Source of the DNA: Nodosilinea sp. PGN35 | GTDB taxonomy: Bacteria > Cyanobacteriota > Cyanobacteriia > Phormidesmidales > Phormidesmidaceae | Reading direction: 5' to 3' | Assembly (NCBI RefSeq): GCF_029109325.1 | Contig: NZ_JAQKQJ010000002.1 | Coordinates: 1 to 64,000, forward strand | DNA length: 64,000 bases | Shown: positions 16,264 to 25,477 of the stretch, piece after piece | How the letters are laid out: each line of letters begins with the position of its first letter | Position numbering within the stretch: position 1 is the stretch's first letter | Program-made: the position numbers and the translations under genes | The notes under the pieces: generated by a model | Database searches by the model: none | Seen by the model: only the letters and a program-made list of their open reading frames with translations | Told to the model about the DNA's origin: nothing

Positions 16264-17184
16264 CTAGCGCTTGGCCACCGGCAGGCTCTGCTGCCAAACC
16301 ACCGACTGGTCGCGGCTCAGACCCGAGAAAACTAAGGTTTCTACCCCAGAGAGCCCCAGCTCAGCTAATTGGTGCTGCGTCAAGAGGGTGTGAACCTGGC
16401 TGGCCGCGTCCTCAGGATTGATCACCCGTACAGCCAGCCAAGCTATGCAAAGCTGGCTGTCCTGCACAGTCACCTGGGCTGAAACCCCGCGCTCTCTGAG
16501 CAGGGCCTCGGTGCGTTCTAACGCTGACAGCGACTCGTCCTGGGATGCCAGTGGAGCCGTTGCTGCCTGTGCGGGTGCGTCTTCGCGGACGGCGGGCGGC
16601 AGTGGATTTTCGATGTGCGCTTTGATCTGACGAAACGCCTGTTTCAAATCTTCTACCTTGGCGCGATCGCCCTCCCGTAGCGTCTGGGCTTTGAGTTTAA
16701 AGTAGGTGCCCTCAACGGTTTGCAAAGAGGCCCCCAGCTCTAAACCCAGCAGGGCGTAGGCGTAGGCAATAGTGCCCGGAGTTAGTGGTTTAGCTCCGGC
16801 GACGGGGTCTGTCGATTCCTCTGGCGCTGCCGCCTCCGGCTGATGCTCAAACTCGGTTTCTAGGGCTAACGGCCGAACCCCATCTGCGGCTGCGCTGAGG
16901 TCAACTTCAACTCCCCAGCCGGGTTCCTGCTGATTCGCCGGTTCTGCGTAGAGGTGAAGGAACGCAATTGAGGTGACCTGCAACCGCTCCAGCCCCCGTC
17001 GCACGTAGTTAACAGCTGTCGCTTGGGGAGGTAGGGTTTGACCCGTTAGCCACAGCTGTAGGCAATCGTTCTGGCGATCGCCCCGCACCGTAATGCCCTT
17101 GGGCTGTAGCGCTTGATTCATCAGCGTGGCGATCGCGGCGGCATCACCGTGTTTAGCCTGTTCTAGCAGCGAGAGGGGCACCAT
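16264..17184 (-). CDS. Cyanobacterial hypothetical protein with a J-domain-like centre
   Basis: The protein has 306 aa. The first 90 residues (SLLEQAKHGDAAAIATLMNQ...YVRRGLERLQ) and the last 70 (ERTEALLRERGVSAQVTVQD...) have similar layouts, suggesting a repeated small alpha/beta domain. Between them, AYALLGLELGASLQTVEG then LKQAFRQIKAH resembles DnaJ helices but without the HPD motif. Function is unknown. The start is ATG 17182-17184; the TTG six bases upstream is less likely. Confidence 0.7.
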   Translation of the reverse strand: MVPLSLLEQAKHGDAAAIATLMNQALQPKGITVRGDRQNDCLQLWLTGQTLPPQATAVNYVRRGLERLQVTSIAFLHLYAEPANQQEPGWGVEVDLSAAADGVRPLALETEFEHQPEAAAPEESTDPVAGAKPLTPGTIAYAYALLGLELGASLQTVEGTYFKLKAQTLREGDRAKVEDLKQAFRQIKAHIENPLPPAVREDAPAQAATAPLASQDESLSALERTEALLRERGVSAQVTVQDSQLCIAWLAVRVINPEDAASQVHTLLTQHQLAELGLSGVETLVFSGLSRDQSVVWQQSLPVAKR

Positions 17185-17303
17185 AGGCAATCTCTAAACC
17201 AGCCTGTCTTGTCTAGGTTACTCATTTTGTCCCTCCTCGGTGTTTAAATTCCACAGTAATGCCATCGATTTGGGCAGTCGATTTGGGCAGTCGGCTTCAG
17301 ACC

Positions 17304-18173
17304 CTAGAGCACGGGCTGGGGCCACTCCAGCACCCACGGCCCCAGCAGCCCGGTGCGAAAGTCGTTCAAAATGCGCTTAGCCGTGCGTTCGGTGTTGTCC
17401 TGAAACTTTTGGGCCGCCACCTGCACCACGAAGTCTTCCCCAGTGCAGTCGTCTAGCGTGAGGCCATAGCGGGCTTGCAGACTGTCGCGGTAATTGTCTG
17501 GGGAGCCCGCCTGCTGCCAGCCTTTGAGCACATCTAAAAACGCGGCGGCAGTGCGCTGGGTGTCGTAGGCAGCTTCACCAATGTCATCGCAGATCGCCAG
17601 TTTTAGAGCCGCCGCCTGATCGTCCATCCGGGAGGGAATCACCCCCGGCGCGTCCAGCAGATCCAGATCGCCCGACAGGCGAATCCACCGGAGTTGGCGG
17701 GTGACTCCGGCCTTGCGGGCGCTGGCCACCACCTTGCGGTTCAGCAGGCGGTTGATCAACGCCGACTTGCCCACGTTGGGGAAGCCAATCACCACGGCGC
17801 GAATGGGGCGGGGCTTCATGCCGCGGGCCTGGCGGCGCTGGTTGACGGCCTCCCCTGCCGTCTGGGCAGCCTTGGCGATCGCCTTCACCCCTTTACCCTG
17901 CTGGCCATCGGTGAAGTAGGGCACCTCCCCCTGCTGACGAAACCAGGCCTCCCAGGCGGTGCGGGCCTCGCTCGAAACCATATCGACCCGGTTGATCACC
18001 AGCACCCGGGGCTTGTCGCCCACCCAGGTATCGACCTTGGGGTGCCGCGTCGCCAGGGGAATGCGGGCGTCGCGCACCTCCAGCACCACATCGACCCGAC
18101 TGAGCTGATCGACCAGGGCTTTTTCTGCCTTGGCGATGTGGCCAGGGTACCAGTGGATTTCGGGGGTGGACAT
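17304..18173 (-). CDS. rbgA: Ribosome biogenesis GTPase RbgA (YlqF)
   Basis: The protein has 289 aa. It is a circularly permuted GTPase: DAR at 35-37, the G4 motif NRVD at 61-64, then G1 GFPNVGKS at 130-137, G2 GVTR at 156-159 and G3 DAPG at 174-177. This order is diagnostic of the YlqF/YawG family, which acts in late 50S subunit assembly. NRVD in place of NKVD is a small variation. The C-terminal ANTAR-like helical region is present. No operon partner is evident. Confidence 0.93.
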   Translation of the reverse strand: MSTPEIHWYPGHIAKAEKALVDQLSRVDVVLEVRDARIPLATRHPKVDTWVGDKPRVLVINRVDMVSSEARTAWEAWFRQQGEVPYFTDGQQGKGVKAIAKAAQTAGEAVNQRRQARGMKPRPIRAVVIGFPNVGKSALINRLLNRKVVASARKAGVTRQLRWIRLSGDLDLLDAPGVIPSRMDDQAAALKLAICDDIGEAAYDTQRTAAAFLDVLKGWQQAGSPDNYRDSLQARYGLTLDDCTGEDFVVQVAAQKFQDNTERTAKRILNDFRTGLLGPWVLEWPQPVL

Positions 18174-18210
18174 GGGGGAGTGGGGGGTGGAGGGGTAAGG
18201 GGTGGAGGGG

Positions 18211-18427
18211 TAGGGGCAGACCCACGTGTCTGCCCCGCGAGAATTGTGGATTAGGACATTGATGGGTAGAGGGAGAGAAGGGGTAGGGGCAGACCCACGT
18301 GTCTGCCCCGCGAGAATTGTGGATTAGGACATTGATGGGTAGAGGGAGAGGAGGGGTAGGGGCAGACCCACGTGTCTGCCCCGCGAGAATTGTGGATTAG
18401 GACATTGATGGTAAGGGTAGAGAGATA
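18211..18427. repeat. 73-bp tandem repeat, nearly 3 units
   Basis: The marker TAGGGGCAGACCCACGTGTC recurs at 18211, 18284 and 18357, exactly 73 bp apart. Each unit contains an inverted repeat GGGGCAGAC/GTCTGCCCC and the string GAATTGTGGATTAGGACATT. Units are almost identical, so the amplification is recent. The 18174-18548 spacer holds nothing else. Confidence 0.9.
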
Positions 18428-18548
18428 GGGTATTGCTGATCAAGCCAGTCCAAGCCTTACCTGAGCTTAGTTTAGACGAACTCCTGGCGGAGGTTGTCGA
18501 GTCGTTTTTAACCCGCTCCTCTGTTCCCCTCGGGAACGTTGAACCTAG

Positions 18549-19094
18549 CTACTCAGCGGCAAGCGTCTCCAGGGTGGCTAAGGTTTCGTCGCACCAGGCC
18601 AGCCAGGCGGTTTCGTAGTGGATGCCGTTGCGCAGGGTGATGTACTGAAACCGGCCTGAGGGAGACAGGGTTTCACAGCTCAAAAAATATTTGCTTTCGA
18701 TGTCTCGGTAGGCTGCCAGCGTTGCCGCGTGCTGGGCGCGTTCGTGGTGGAGGGTGGCCTGCACCGTTGCGGGGGGCACCAGGTGGCCCACAAACAGCTT
18801 GACCAGCAGGTCGTCTTTGGTGGGTGAGCACTTAGAGGGTTGGGCAATCCAGTCTTGCAGGTGGGTCTTACCGGCCTCGGTGACGGCAAAGATTTTTTTG
18901 TCGGGCTTGCCCGCCTGGGCGACGGCTTCGGCGGTGACCAGGCCCTGGTCTTCGAGCTTGGTCAGCTCACGGTAGATCTGCTGGTGACTGGCGTGCCAGA
19001 AGAAGCCCACCGAGCCATCGAACTGCTTGGCCAGGTCATAGCCACTACAGGGGCGATCGGTCAGGGCCGCAAGAATTGCGTGGGAAAGGGCCAT
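18549..19094 (-). CDS. PadR family transcriptional regulator
   Basis: The protein has 181 aa. The N-terminal winged helix reads MALSHAILAALTDRPCSGYDL with HQQIYRELTKLEDQGLV and KKIFAVTEAGKTHLQDW, the usual PadR wing. The C-terminal dimerisation region corresponds to the Vir_act_alpha_C type (KLFVGHLVPPATVQATLHHER). PadR proteins repress stress or detoxification genes and often themselves. Candidate operators lie just upstream at 19143-19193. The next gene upstream on the other strand is a COQ4-like protein. Confidence 0.88.
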   Translation of the reverse strand: MALSHAILAALTDRPCSGYDLAKQFDGSVGFFWHASHQQIYRELTKLEDQGLVTAEAVAQAGKPDKKIFAVTEAGKTHLQDWIAQPSKCSPTKDDLLVKLFVGHLVPPATVQATLHHERAQHAATLAAYRDIESKYFLSCETLSPSGRFQYITLRNGIHYETAWLAWCDETLATLETLAAE

Positions 19095-19142
19095 AGCGGA
19101 GGGCAGGGGCAGCTACAAAACTAAATATGCAATAACTTGACT

Positions 19143-19193
19143 ATGCATATAAGTGCATATAGGATTGGGGTATCGAAATGCAAAAAGGTGCAT
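19143..19193. promoter_or_regulatory. Candidate PadR operators
   Basis: ATGCA-N6-TGCAT occurs twice with identical spacing, at 19143-19158 and 19178-19193. A lone ATGCA lies at 19127. Paired TGCAT boxes close to the PadR start codon resemble known PadR operators (ATGT-N8-ACAT). The assignment is inferred from position and symmetry. Confidence 0.55.
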
Positions 19194-19286
19194 ATTCACT
19201 CAGTTGCATTTCCATTATGTCAGCCCAGGGTGCAGGCGAGTCTCCTCTCTGGAGAATTTCCCCCTTCCCTGGAGCGATCGCACCCC

Positions 19287-19389
19287 TATAGCTGTAGCCA
19301 GTCTGGTTAAGACAGTTTCCCCAAAACATGTGAACGTTCACACGTTTCTCAGACTGCTGAGTGTCCTAACCCGATTGACTGTGGCTACA
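19287..19389. repeat. 103-bp MITE-like palindromic repeat, copy 1
   Basis: Starts TATAGCTGTAGCCAGTCTGG and ends CCGATTGACTGTGGCTA; the ends are imperfect inverted repeats. The centre holds the palindrome TGTGAACGTTCACA. Same length and layout as the copy at 22124-22226. Confidence 0.75.
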
Positions 19390-19427
19390 CCATCCTCAAC
19401 CTCCCCTCAACCACCGGAGAACCCACC

Positions 19428-20090
19428 ATGACTGGTCAACTTCAAACCCTACCCCAGCGCCGTCAACCCGCCAAGTTCCCCCTGGCGGGGATCGACTGGG
19501 CCGAGCTAGGGGCCGCCTACCGGGCCTTTTTGAGCAATCCTGCGGCGGGCATTCTGCACATTCTCGCCGCCGGGCGGCACAGCGGTTGGCAGCGCTGGGT
19601 CGAGCGCCGCCTAGAGCGCCAGGCCGCCCACCTGGCCTACCGCACCATTGCCGTCGATCTCAATGCCCTGGTGCAGCTGCCGCCCGACACCCTGGGGGGT
19701 GCCTACGCCCGCCACATGATTCGCTGCGGGTTCGACCCCGAAACGTTTATGACCGACGAGGCCAACAGCGAGTGGCTGCGCCAGCGCACCGCCATCAGCC
19801 ACGACATCTACCACATCTACACCGGCTTCGATGCCTCCCCGATTGGGGAGTTTGGCGTGGCGGCCTATACCCTGGTGCAGTACAGGGATCTGCTGAACGT
19901 GTTTGTGCTGTCCTTTGTGCCCCTGAGTCTGACCAACCCGCTGTGGACGGTGCCCCTGCTGCGAGCGGTGCTGCGGGGCTTTCGCATGGGGATGCGGGGC
20001 AGAGCGGCGATCGCCTACCCGCCCGAACTCAACTGGGAAAAACCGCTGGCGATCGTGCGGCAGGAGCTGGGGCTGGGAGAATTTTTTTGA
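19428..20090 (+). CDS. COQ4-like protein
   Basis: The protein has 220 aa. The COQ4 metal-binding motif HDxxHx(11)E is present: His125, Asp126, His129 and Glu141 (SHDIYHIYTGFDASPIGE). In mitochondria and proteobacteria Coq4 acts in ubiquinone synthesis, where it was recently linked to ring decarboxylation or hydroxylation. Cyanobacteria make plastoquinone, so the substrate here is open. The C-terminal part (LLRAVLRGFRMGMRGR) is basic and amphipathic, fitting membrane association. It stands alone between a PadR gene and a universal stress protein. Confidence 0.8.
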   Translation: MTGQLQTLPQRRQPAKFPLAGIDWAELGAAYRAFLSNPAAGILHILAAGRHSGWQRWVERRLERQAAHLAYRTIAVDLNALVQLPPDTLGGAYARHMIRCGFDPETFMTDEANSEWLRQRTAISHDIYHIYTGFDASPIGEFGVAAYTLVQYRDLLNVFVLSFVPLSLTNPLWTVPLLRAVLRGFRMGMRGRAAIAYPPELNWEKPLAIVRQELGLGEFF

Positions 20091-20140
20091 AGTCTATCGG
20101 GCAGGTCGACCAGGGCAATTGGGGTGGGGCGAGAGATCTT

Positions 20141-20157
20141 GGTGGGCACTGCCCACC
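20141..20157. repeat. Solo REP palindrome
   Basis: GGTGGGCACTGCCCACC followed by CTAC, identical to the RAYT-flanking palindrome at 1834, but with no transposase nearby. Confidence 0.8.
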
Positions 20158-20175
20158 CTACGCGTCCTGGTGGGA

Positions 20176-20258
20176 GGGCGCACCGTCTACCTATTTACTC
20201 GCCCACCCACCTACCCGCCTACTCGCCTACTCTTCTACTCGCCCACTCTCCCTCAGGG
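20176..20258. repeat. Simple repeat of the type CTCGCCTACTCGCC
   Basis: Degenerate short repeats of CGCCCACC/CGCCTACT between the COQ4-like and Usp genes. No coding meaning. Confidence 0.5.
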
Positions 20259-20657
20259 AATAATCAGCACTGGGCAGGGCGACAGGTTGATCACCCGCAT
20301 GGTGACGCTTTCATCTTGCACCTCTTCGATCAGGCCCACGCCCCGGCAGCCCATTGCGATCAGGTCGGCGTTGAGTTCGTCGGCCACATCGCAGATCACG
20401 AAGGCCGGTTGGCCCTCGCGCTCCAGCACTTCGGTCTCGATGGCCTGAGCGGCAAACAGGGCCTTGGCCTGGCCAAGCAGCTTCGCCACCGCCTCCGGCG
20501 ATGACTGGGCCGAAGGCTGACTTGCCGCCTCCCTGGGTTCTACGACCGACAGCAAAACCAGCCGACTCTGGTGGACTTTTACCAGGTCTGCCACCTTGGG
20601 AGCCGCCTGCTGCGCCTCAGAACTCATGTCGATGGGAAATAAAACCGTCTTGAACAT
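20253..20657 (-). CDS. Universal stress protein (UspA family)
   Basis: The protein is 134 aa from ATG 20655-20657 (MFKTVLFPID). The Usp fold is clear: the N-terminal strand ends in the conserved Asp and the C-terminus reads ADLIAMGCRGVGLIEEVQDESVTMRVINLSPCPVLII. The ATP-binding form has G-2x-G-9x-G-(S/T); here the glycine run is incomplete (GCRGVG with no later G-S), so nucleotide binding is uncertain. The seven-residue upstream extension is not needed. Confidence 0.85.
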   Translation of the reverse strand: MFKTVLFPIDMSSEAQQAAPKVADLVKVHQSRLVLLSVVEPREAASQPSAQSSPEAVAKLLGQAKALFAAQAIETEVLEREGQPAFVICDVADELNADLIAMGCRGVGLIEEVQDESVTMRVINLSPCPVLIIP

Positions 20658-20834
20658 GGCGTATCGAAGGGAACTCACACTCCGGTAAAATGAGGTCGGC
20701 CATAGGTAATTATTGCGACAGACCCAGCGCTAAACCTGACGGCACAGCCCTCTCAAATCTACCTTAGTCAAGGTTGGGGCCGCTGCCACCCGTGCGCTGC
20801 ATAACGTAATAAATACAGAGACTTAACCAGTTTT

Positions 20835-20840
20835 AGGAGG
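20835..20840 (+). promoter_or_regulatory. Ribosome binding site that sets the GTG start of pgk
   Basis: AGGAGG lies 8 bases before GTG 20849. This strong site supports the GTG start, as there is no in-frame ATG at the right place for the conserved N-terminus. Confidence 0.85.
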
Positions 20841-20848
20841 TACATACA

Positions 20849-22054
20849 GTGGCTAAAAAATCGGTGGCGAGCTTGACGGCAGCCGACCTTTCGGGTAAGC
20901 GAGTGCTGGTGCGGGCCGACTTCAACGTGCCCCTCGACGACCAGGGTGCCATCACCGACGACACCCGCATTCGGGCGGCCCTGCCCACCATCCAAGACCT
21001 CACCAGCAAAGGGGCCAAGGTGATTCTCACCAGCCACTTTGGTCGCCCCAAGGCCCAGGTGGTGGAGAGCATGCGCCTCACCCCTGTCGCCCAGCGCCTC
21101 AGCGAACTGCTGGGTCAGGAGGTGATCAAGTGCGACGACTGCATCGGTGACGAGGTGGCCGCCGCCATCGGCGGGATGGAAAATGGCCAGGTAGCTCTGC
21201 TGGAGAACGTGCGCTTTTATGCGGGCGAAGAGGCTAACGACCCCGAGTTTGCCAAGCAGTTGGCCGCCAACGCCGACCTCTACGTCAACGACGCCTTTGG
21301 CACCGCCCACCGCGCCCACGCCTCCACGGAGGGGGTGACCAAGTACCTCAGCCCCTCCGTGGCGGGCTACCTGATTGAGAAAGAGTTGCAGTACCTGCAA
21401 GCGGCGATCGAGAACCCCCAGAAGCCCCTGGCAGCCATCATCGGCGGCTCTAAGGTCTCCAGCAAAATCGGCGTGATCGAGACCCTGCTCGACAAGGTAG
21501 ACAAGCTGCTGATCGGCGGCGGCATGATCTTCACCTTCTACAAGGCGCGCGGCCTGTCCGTGGGCAAATCTCTGGTGGAAGAAGACAAGCTGGAGCTGGC
21601 CAAGGAGCTAGAGGCCAAGGCTAAAGAAAAAGGCGTTGACCTGCTGCTGCCCACCGACGTGGTGCTGGCCGACAACTTTGCCGCCGACGCCAACAGCCAG
21701 ACCGTCAGCGTGGACGCCATCCCCGACGGCTGGATGGGCCTCGACATTGGCCCCGACTCGGTGAAGGTGTTTCAGGATGCCCTGAAGCAGTGCAAATCGG
21801 TGATCTGGAATGGCCCCATGGGCGTGTTTGAGTTCGACAAGTTTGCGGCGGGCACCGAGGCGATCGCCCACACCCTGGCCGAACTCACCCCCCAGGGCGT
21901 CACCACCATCATCGGCGGCGGCGACTCGGTGGCAGCGGTGGAAAAGGTGGGCGTGGCCGACCAGATGAGCCACATCTCCACGGGCGGCGGCGCTAGCCTG
22001 GAACTGCTGGAGGGCAAAGAGCTGCCCGGCATCGCCGCTCTCGATGACGCCTAG
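20849..22054 (+). CDS. pgk: Phosphoglycerate kinase
   Basis: The protein has 401 aa, the normal length. Motifs: [18 protein letters not shown], the HFGRPK loop, [15 protein letters not shown], the hinge region [14 protein letters not shown] and the nucleotide-binding [11 protein letters not shown] with STGGGASLE near the C-terminus. It catalyses 1,3-bisphosphoglycerate + ADP to 3-phosphoglycerate + ATP, and the reverse step in the Calvin cycle. It starts with GTG behind AGGAGG and is followed by a clear terminator, so it is monocistronic. Confidence 0.97.
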   Translation: MAKKSVASLTAADLSGKRVLVRADFNVPLDDQGAITDDTRIRAALPTIQDLTSKGAKVILTSHFGRPKAQVVESMRLTPVAQRLSELLGQEVIKCDDCIGDEVAAAIGGMENGQVALLENVRFYAGEEANDPEFAKQLAANADLYVNDAFGTAHRAHASTEGVTKYLSPSVAGYLIEKELQYLQAAIENPQKPLAAIIGGSKVSSKIGVIETLLDKVDKLLIGGGMIFTFYKARGLSVGKSLVEEDKLELAKELEAKAKEKGVDLLLPTDVVLADNFAADANSQTVSVDAIPDGWMGLDIGPDSVKVFQDALKQCKSVIWNGPMGVFEFDKFAAGTEAIAHTLAELTPQGVTTIIGGGDSVAAVEKVGVADQMSHISTGGGASLELLEGKELPGIAALDDA

Positions 22055-22087
22055 GCAATAGCCCAGTAGCGACGATCTGAGCCAAAA

Positions 22088-22124
22088 GGGATTGGGGGGG
22101 CCATAGCGCCCCAATCCCTCTTTT
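22088..22124 (+). terminator. Terminator of pgk
   Basis: GGGATTGGGG (22088-22097) pairs with CCCCAATCCC (22109-22118), followed by TCTTTT. Confidence 0.88.
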
Positions 22125-22226
22125 ATAGCTGTGGCCAGTTTGGTTGAGACATTTCCCCTTAACACGTTCAAGCGTTTGAACGTTAAAACGGGTCTGGGTG
22201 TCCTGACCAAAGTGACTATGGCTATA
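22124..22226. repeat. 103-bp MITE-like palindromic repeat, copy 2
   Basis: Begins TATAGCTGTGGCCAGTTTGG and ends with the imperfect inverted copy (AGTGACTATGGCTATA); about 20 of 28 terminal positions match. The core palindrome is GTTCAAGCGTTTGAAC. It begins exactly at the T-run of the pgk terminator. Confidence 0.8.
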
Positions 22227-22238
22227 GGAAACCGATGC

Positions 22239-23144
22239 TCAGCTCACCGACAGTTCTGAATCGGCCTTACCACTGCTGAGTCGGGCCACCACCGCCTCCT
22301 TAGCCATATCAATCCAGGCGTGCCAGTAGCCCAGGGCCCAGCCCAGGTTCAGAAACCAGAGAAAGAGAGTGGGGCGATCGCGCACCCGCACCACAAGCTT
22401 CACCGGCACCAGGGGGAGCGCCAAAAAACACTTAAACAGCATCCCCTTAGGAAACCCATTGGCCCAGTGCTTGCGGTACAGCCGAGCCGAGTAGTAGCCA
22501 AACTTTTTGTTCCGCCGAAAGCTGGCCCTCACGTCGCCCCGAAAGCGAAAATTTACCACCGCATCCTTGACCTCGTGCAGGGTCACCCCCAGGGCCTGGA
22601 TGCGCCAGCAGTAATCGATGTCTTGCAGGGCCAAAAACTGTCCGTCAAACCCGCCCACCGCCTCGTGGTGCACCCGCTTAACCGCCAGATTGCTGGCCGA
22701 GCCAAAGGGCCGAAACGGGTGGTAGAGCAGCCCCGTGCCCTCAATACTGGTCAGCGCCTCGGCAAATTCATTGCGATCGTTGAGCTGGGCCATCTCGCGG
22801 CGGCCGCAGACCAGGTCGTGCTTTTCCAGGGCGACGGCCATAGCCGCCACCCAGCCGGGGGCCACCGCGTCATCGGCGTCACAGAACAAGAACGCGTCGC
22901 CCTGGGCCTGGGCACAGGCCGTATTGCGGGCGTGGGCGGCCCCCCGCATCGCAGAGGCATCCACCACCTTGAGGTGGGACAAGGTTTGCTGATAGCGCCG
23001 CACAACCTCTAGGGTGCCGTCGGTAGAACCGTTGTCGCCAACTACAATCTCCCATGGGCCTGAATAGGTCTGCTGGGCCAGGGCGTCGAGCTGAGCCGAG
23101 ATTGTGGTCTCGGCGTTGTAGGCCGGAATAATAACGCTTAGCAT
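22239..23144 (-). CDS. Family 2 glycosyltransferase
   Basis: The protein is 301 aa from ATG 23142-23144 (MLSVIIPAYNAE). GT-A fold motifs: the nucleotide-binding VVGDNGSTDGTLEVV, the DXD-like FLFCDADDAVAPGW and the acceptor-region LQDIDYCWR. Near the C-terminus LALPLVPVKLVVRV and FLWFLNLGWALGYWHAW are hydrophobic and may attach it to the membrane. The sugar and acceptor are unknown. The 56-residue upstream extension precedes the conserved GT2 N-terminus and is rejected. Confidence 0.85.
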   Translation of the reverse strand: MLSVIIPAYNAETTISAQLDALAQQTYSGPWEIVVGDNGSTDGTLEVVRRYQQTLSHLKVVDASAMRGAAHARNTACAQAQGDAFLFCDADDAVAPGWVAAMAVALEKHDLVCGRREMAQLNDRNEFAEALTSIEGTGLLYHPFRPFGSASNLAVKRVHHEAVGGFDGQFLALQDIDYCWRIQALGVTLHEVKDAVVNFRFRGDVRASFRRNKKFGYYSARLYRKHWANGFPKGMLFKCFLALPLVPVKLVVRVRDRPTLFLWFLNLGWALGYWHAWIDMAKEAVVARLSSGKADSELSVS

Positions 23145-23422
23145 AGAGCTTAAAAAAAATTTAAGTGTGGCTGCGAACCCAGCCCTGCTCGCCCCTGCAC
23201 CGTCCCCCTGAACTGTTGCACCGTTGCTGAGGGATATCTCGGGCAGAGACAGAGACGCCGAAATTTCCGCAGTAGTTCCTAGCAGTCTAGGCAGATCTCC
23301 CCAGAATAACAAGCTGTCGCGGTTGTCAGCCCAGGGGCTTACCGTAGGCCACCGCGACGGTTGCCTTTACCTCCCAGGGCAGTGTCGTTCTGGGGCTGCC
23401 CTGGGGTAGCAAACGGGTTCAT

Positions 23423-24544
23423 TCACCTGTCCTCGGGCGCTAGGGCGGTTTCTGAGCGCTCTAGCACCGGGCTGAACTCAACCGGCTCTGAGGCGACCTC
23501 GATCGCATCGCCCCCCGCCCGATCCAGCACGTCAATAATCCAGGCTTCCTCGATCCAGGTTTTACAGACCACCGCCAGGGGCAGCGCCAGCACCAGACCC
23601 ACCGGCCCCAAAAATGTAGCAAAAAAGATCTGCGACACGAGGGTGGCGGCGGGCAGCAGCGACACCTGTTTCTGCATCACCATGGGCGAAAACCAGTAGC
23701 TCTCGACATTTTGAATCAGCACGTAGAGCACAATCACCGCCAGGGCCGTGCCCGGCGACTGCAACAGCGCCACAAACACCGGAAACACCGCGCTCAGGGT
23801 AGGCCCCAGGTTGGGAACAAAGTTAAACAGCCCCGCCAGCACCGCGTGGGCAAAGGCGTAGGGCACCCCCAACAGCACCAGCCCAACGAAGCTGATGGTG
23901 GCCACAAAGATGGAGCTGAGGGCTACCCCACCCAGCCAGAACATCAGCGATCGCTCGCACTTGGTCAAAATCTCGTCGGCGCGCCGCCGGTAGTTCGACG
24001 GAAACAACCGCAGCAGCAGCTGGCGGTAGGCGCTGGGGTTGCCCAGCATCATTAGAGTGAGCACCAGCAGCAGCAGCAGCTGGAGCAAAATCGCCACCGA
24101 ACTCGAGAAAAACGTCAAAAAATTGCCAAAAACCGTAGACCCAATCGACGCCGCCTGGCGCAGCAGATCGGGCAGGGCCGGAATCACCCGCAAATCCTGT
24201 TCGGGAAACCAGTCGGGCGGGTTGGTCTGGAAGGCCTCAAACCAGGTGCCCAGCTGTTCGAACCCCTTGGGCGTGAGCAGCAGCAGCTGTTGAAACTGGC
24301 TGACAAACAGGGGCAGTACCAGACCCAAAAAAATGAACGTACCCAGCAGCACCAGGGCCGCCGTCACCAGCACGGAGCGATTGCGAGGCCAGCCGTATAC
24401 CCGCGAGAACAGCCGCACCAGGCTATTTAGGGCAATGGTGATCACCACCGCCGCAAACATGAGTAAAACAATCTGGCGAAACTGCCACACAATAATCAGG
24501 GCAATGCCCAGGGCAACCAGATTTATCCAGTCGATCAGCTTCAC
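23423..24544 (-). CDS. AI-2E family transporter (PerM-like membrane protein)
   Basis: The protein has 373 aa with about eight hydrophobic segments. The N-terminus starts MKLIDWINLVALGIALIIVW and the typical C-terminal run includes ILFxPVVMQ-like SPMVMQKQVSLLPAATLVSQ and FLGPVGLVLALPLAVV. The family contains TqsA-like exporters, UPF0118 proteins and Na+/H+ antiporters, so the substrate cannot be given. A soluble stretch rich in Phe/Gln (SQFQQLLLLTPKGFEQLG) sits between TM helices 2 and 3, as usual. Confidence 0.88.
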   Translation of the reverse strand: MKLIDWINLVALGIALIIVWQFRQIVLLMFAAVVITIALNSLVRLFSRVYGWPRNRSVLVTAALVLLGTFIFLGLVLPLFVSQFQQLLLLTPKGFEQLGTWFEAFQTNPPDWFPEQDLRVIPALPDLLRQAASIGSTVFGNFLTFFSSSVAILLQLLLLLVLTLMMLGNPSAYRQLLLRLFPSNYRRRADEILTKCERSLMFWLGGVALSSIFVATISFVGLVLLGVPYAFAHAVLAGLFNFVPNLGPTLSAVFPVFVALLQSPGTALAVIVLYVLIQNVESYWFSPMVMQKQVSLLPAATLVSQIFFATFLGPVGLVLALPLAVVCKTWIEEAWIIDVLDRAGGDAIEVASEPVEFSPVLERSETALAPEDR

Positions 24545-24670
24545 AGCGGTGGCACCTTACACAGTTAACGCGGCCCGTGACCAAATTGTAGCCGGGCCGG
24601 GGGACGGCGAAGTTTAGGATCCTGGCTCGGGCTGGTATGCTGGGAGTTTACTGTAGTTTTACCGGGTGTT

Positions 24671-25402
24671 ATGGTAGCCCCAATTCCAGCCTCCCTCCGC
24701 GACCAGCAGCACCCGATGATTCGGAGCCTGGCCGATCGCATTGAAGCCACCTGGCAGCAGCATCTCGAGCTATCCCCCTACCGCCTGCCAGAGGATCTCG
24801 GCTACATTGAGGGCCGACTGGAGGGCGAGCGGCTCACCATCGAAAACCACTGCTACCAGACCCCCCAGTTTCGCAAGCTGCACCTGGAGCTGGCCCGCGT
24901 CGGCAACAATCTGGATATTCTGCACTGCGTCATGTTTCCCCGGCCCGAGTACGCCCTGCCCATGTTTGGCTGCGACCTGGTGGGCGGACGCGGCCAGATC
25001 AGCGCCGCCATTGTCGATCTCTCCCCCGTAGGCAGTGCCCTGCCCGAGGGCTACACTGCGGCCCTGGAGGCTCTGCCAGCCCAAAGCTTTGCCGAAGAGC
25101 GCGACCTGCCGGGCTGGGGCACAATTTTTTCGCCCTACTGCCGGTTCATTCGCCCGGCGAGCCCCGCCGAAGAGACCGCCTTTGTCGATCGGATTGTCGC
25201 CTACCTGGCCCTGCACTGCCGGCAGGCAACCGTCACCCCGGCCACCCCGGCCCAGCTTGAGCACATTCTGGCGGGCCAGCGCCACTACTGCCAGCAGCAG
25301 CAAAAGAACGACAAAACCCGGCGGGTGCTAGAAAAAGCCTTTGGCGACGCCTGGGCCGAACGCTACATGACCACAGTGCTGTTCGATCTGCCGACGGTAT
25401 AA
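24671..25402 (+). CDS. pcyA: Phycocyanobilin:ferredoxin oxidoreductase
   Basis: The protein has 243 aa. It reduces biliverdin IXa to phycocyanobilin using ferredoxin, supplying the chromophore of phycobilisomes and phytochromes. Catalytic residues known from the Synechocystis enzyme (Glu76, His88, Asp105) appear here as Glu73, His85 and Asp102, all shifted by three. The motifs [25 protein letters not shown] and [19 protein letters not shown] are characteristic. gmk follows 75 bp downstream on the same strand. Confidence 0.97.
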   Translation: MVAPIPASLRDQQHPMIRSLADRIEATWQQHLELSPYRLPEDLGYIEGRLEGERLTIENHCYQTPQFRKLHLELARVGNNLDILHCVMFPRPEYALPMFGCDLVGGRGQISAAIVDLSPVGSALPEGYTAALEALPAQSFAEERDLPGWGTIFSPYCRFIRPASPAEETAFVDRIVAYLALHCRQATVTPATPAQLEHILAGQRHYCQQQQKNDKTRRVLEKAFGDAWAERYMTTVLFDLPTV

Positions 25403-25477
25403 AATCATCTGGAATTCAGGCCATTCAAAGTCTCTAGGTTCACTAGAATAGAAAATCTTAGCTATACCACTGCCGCC

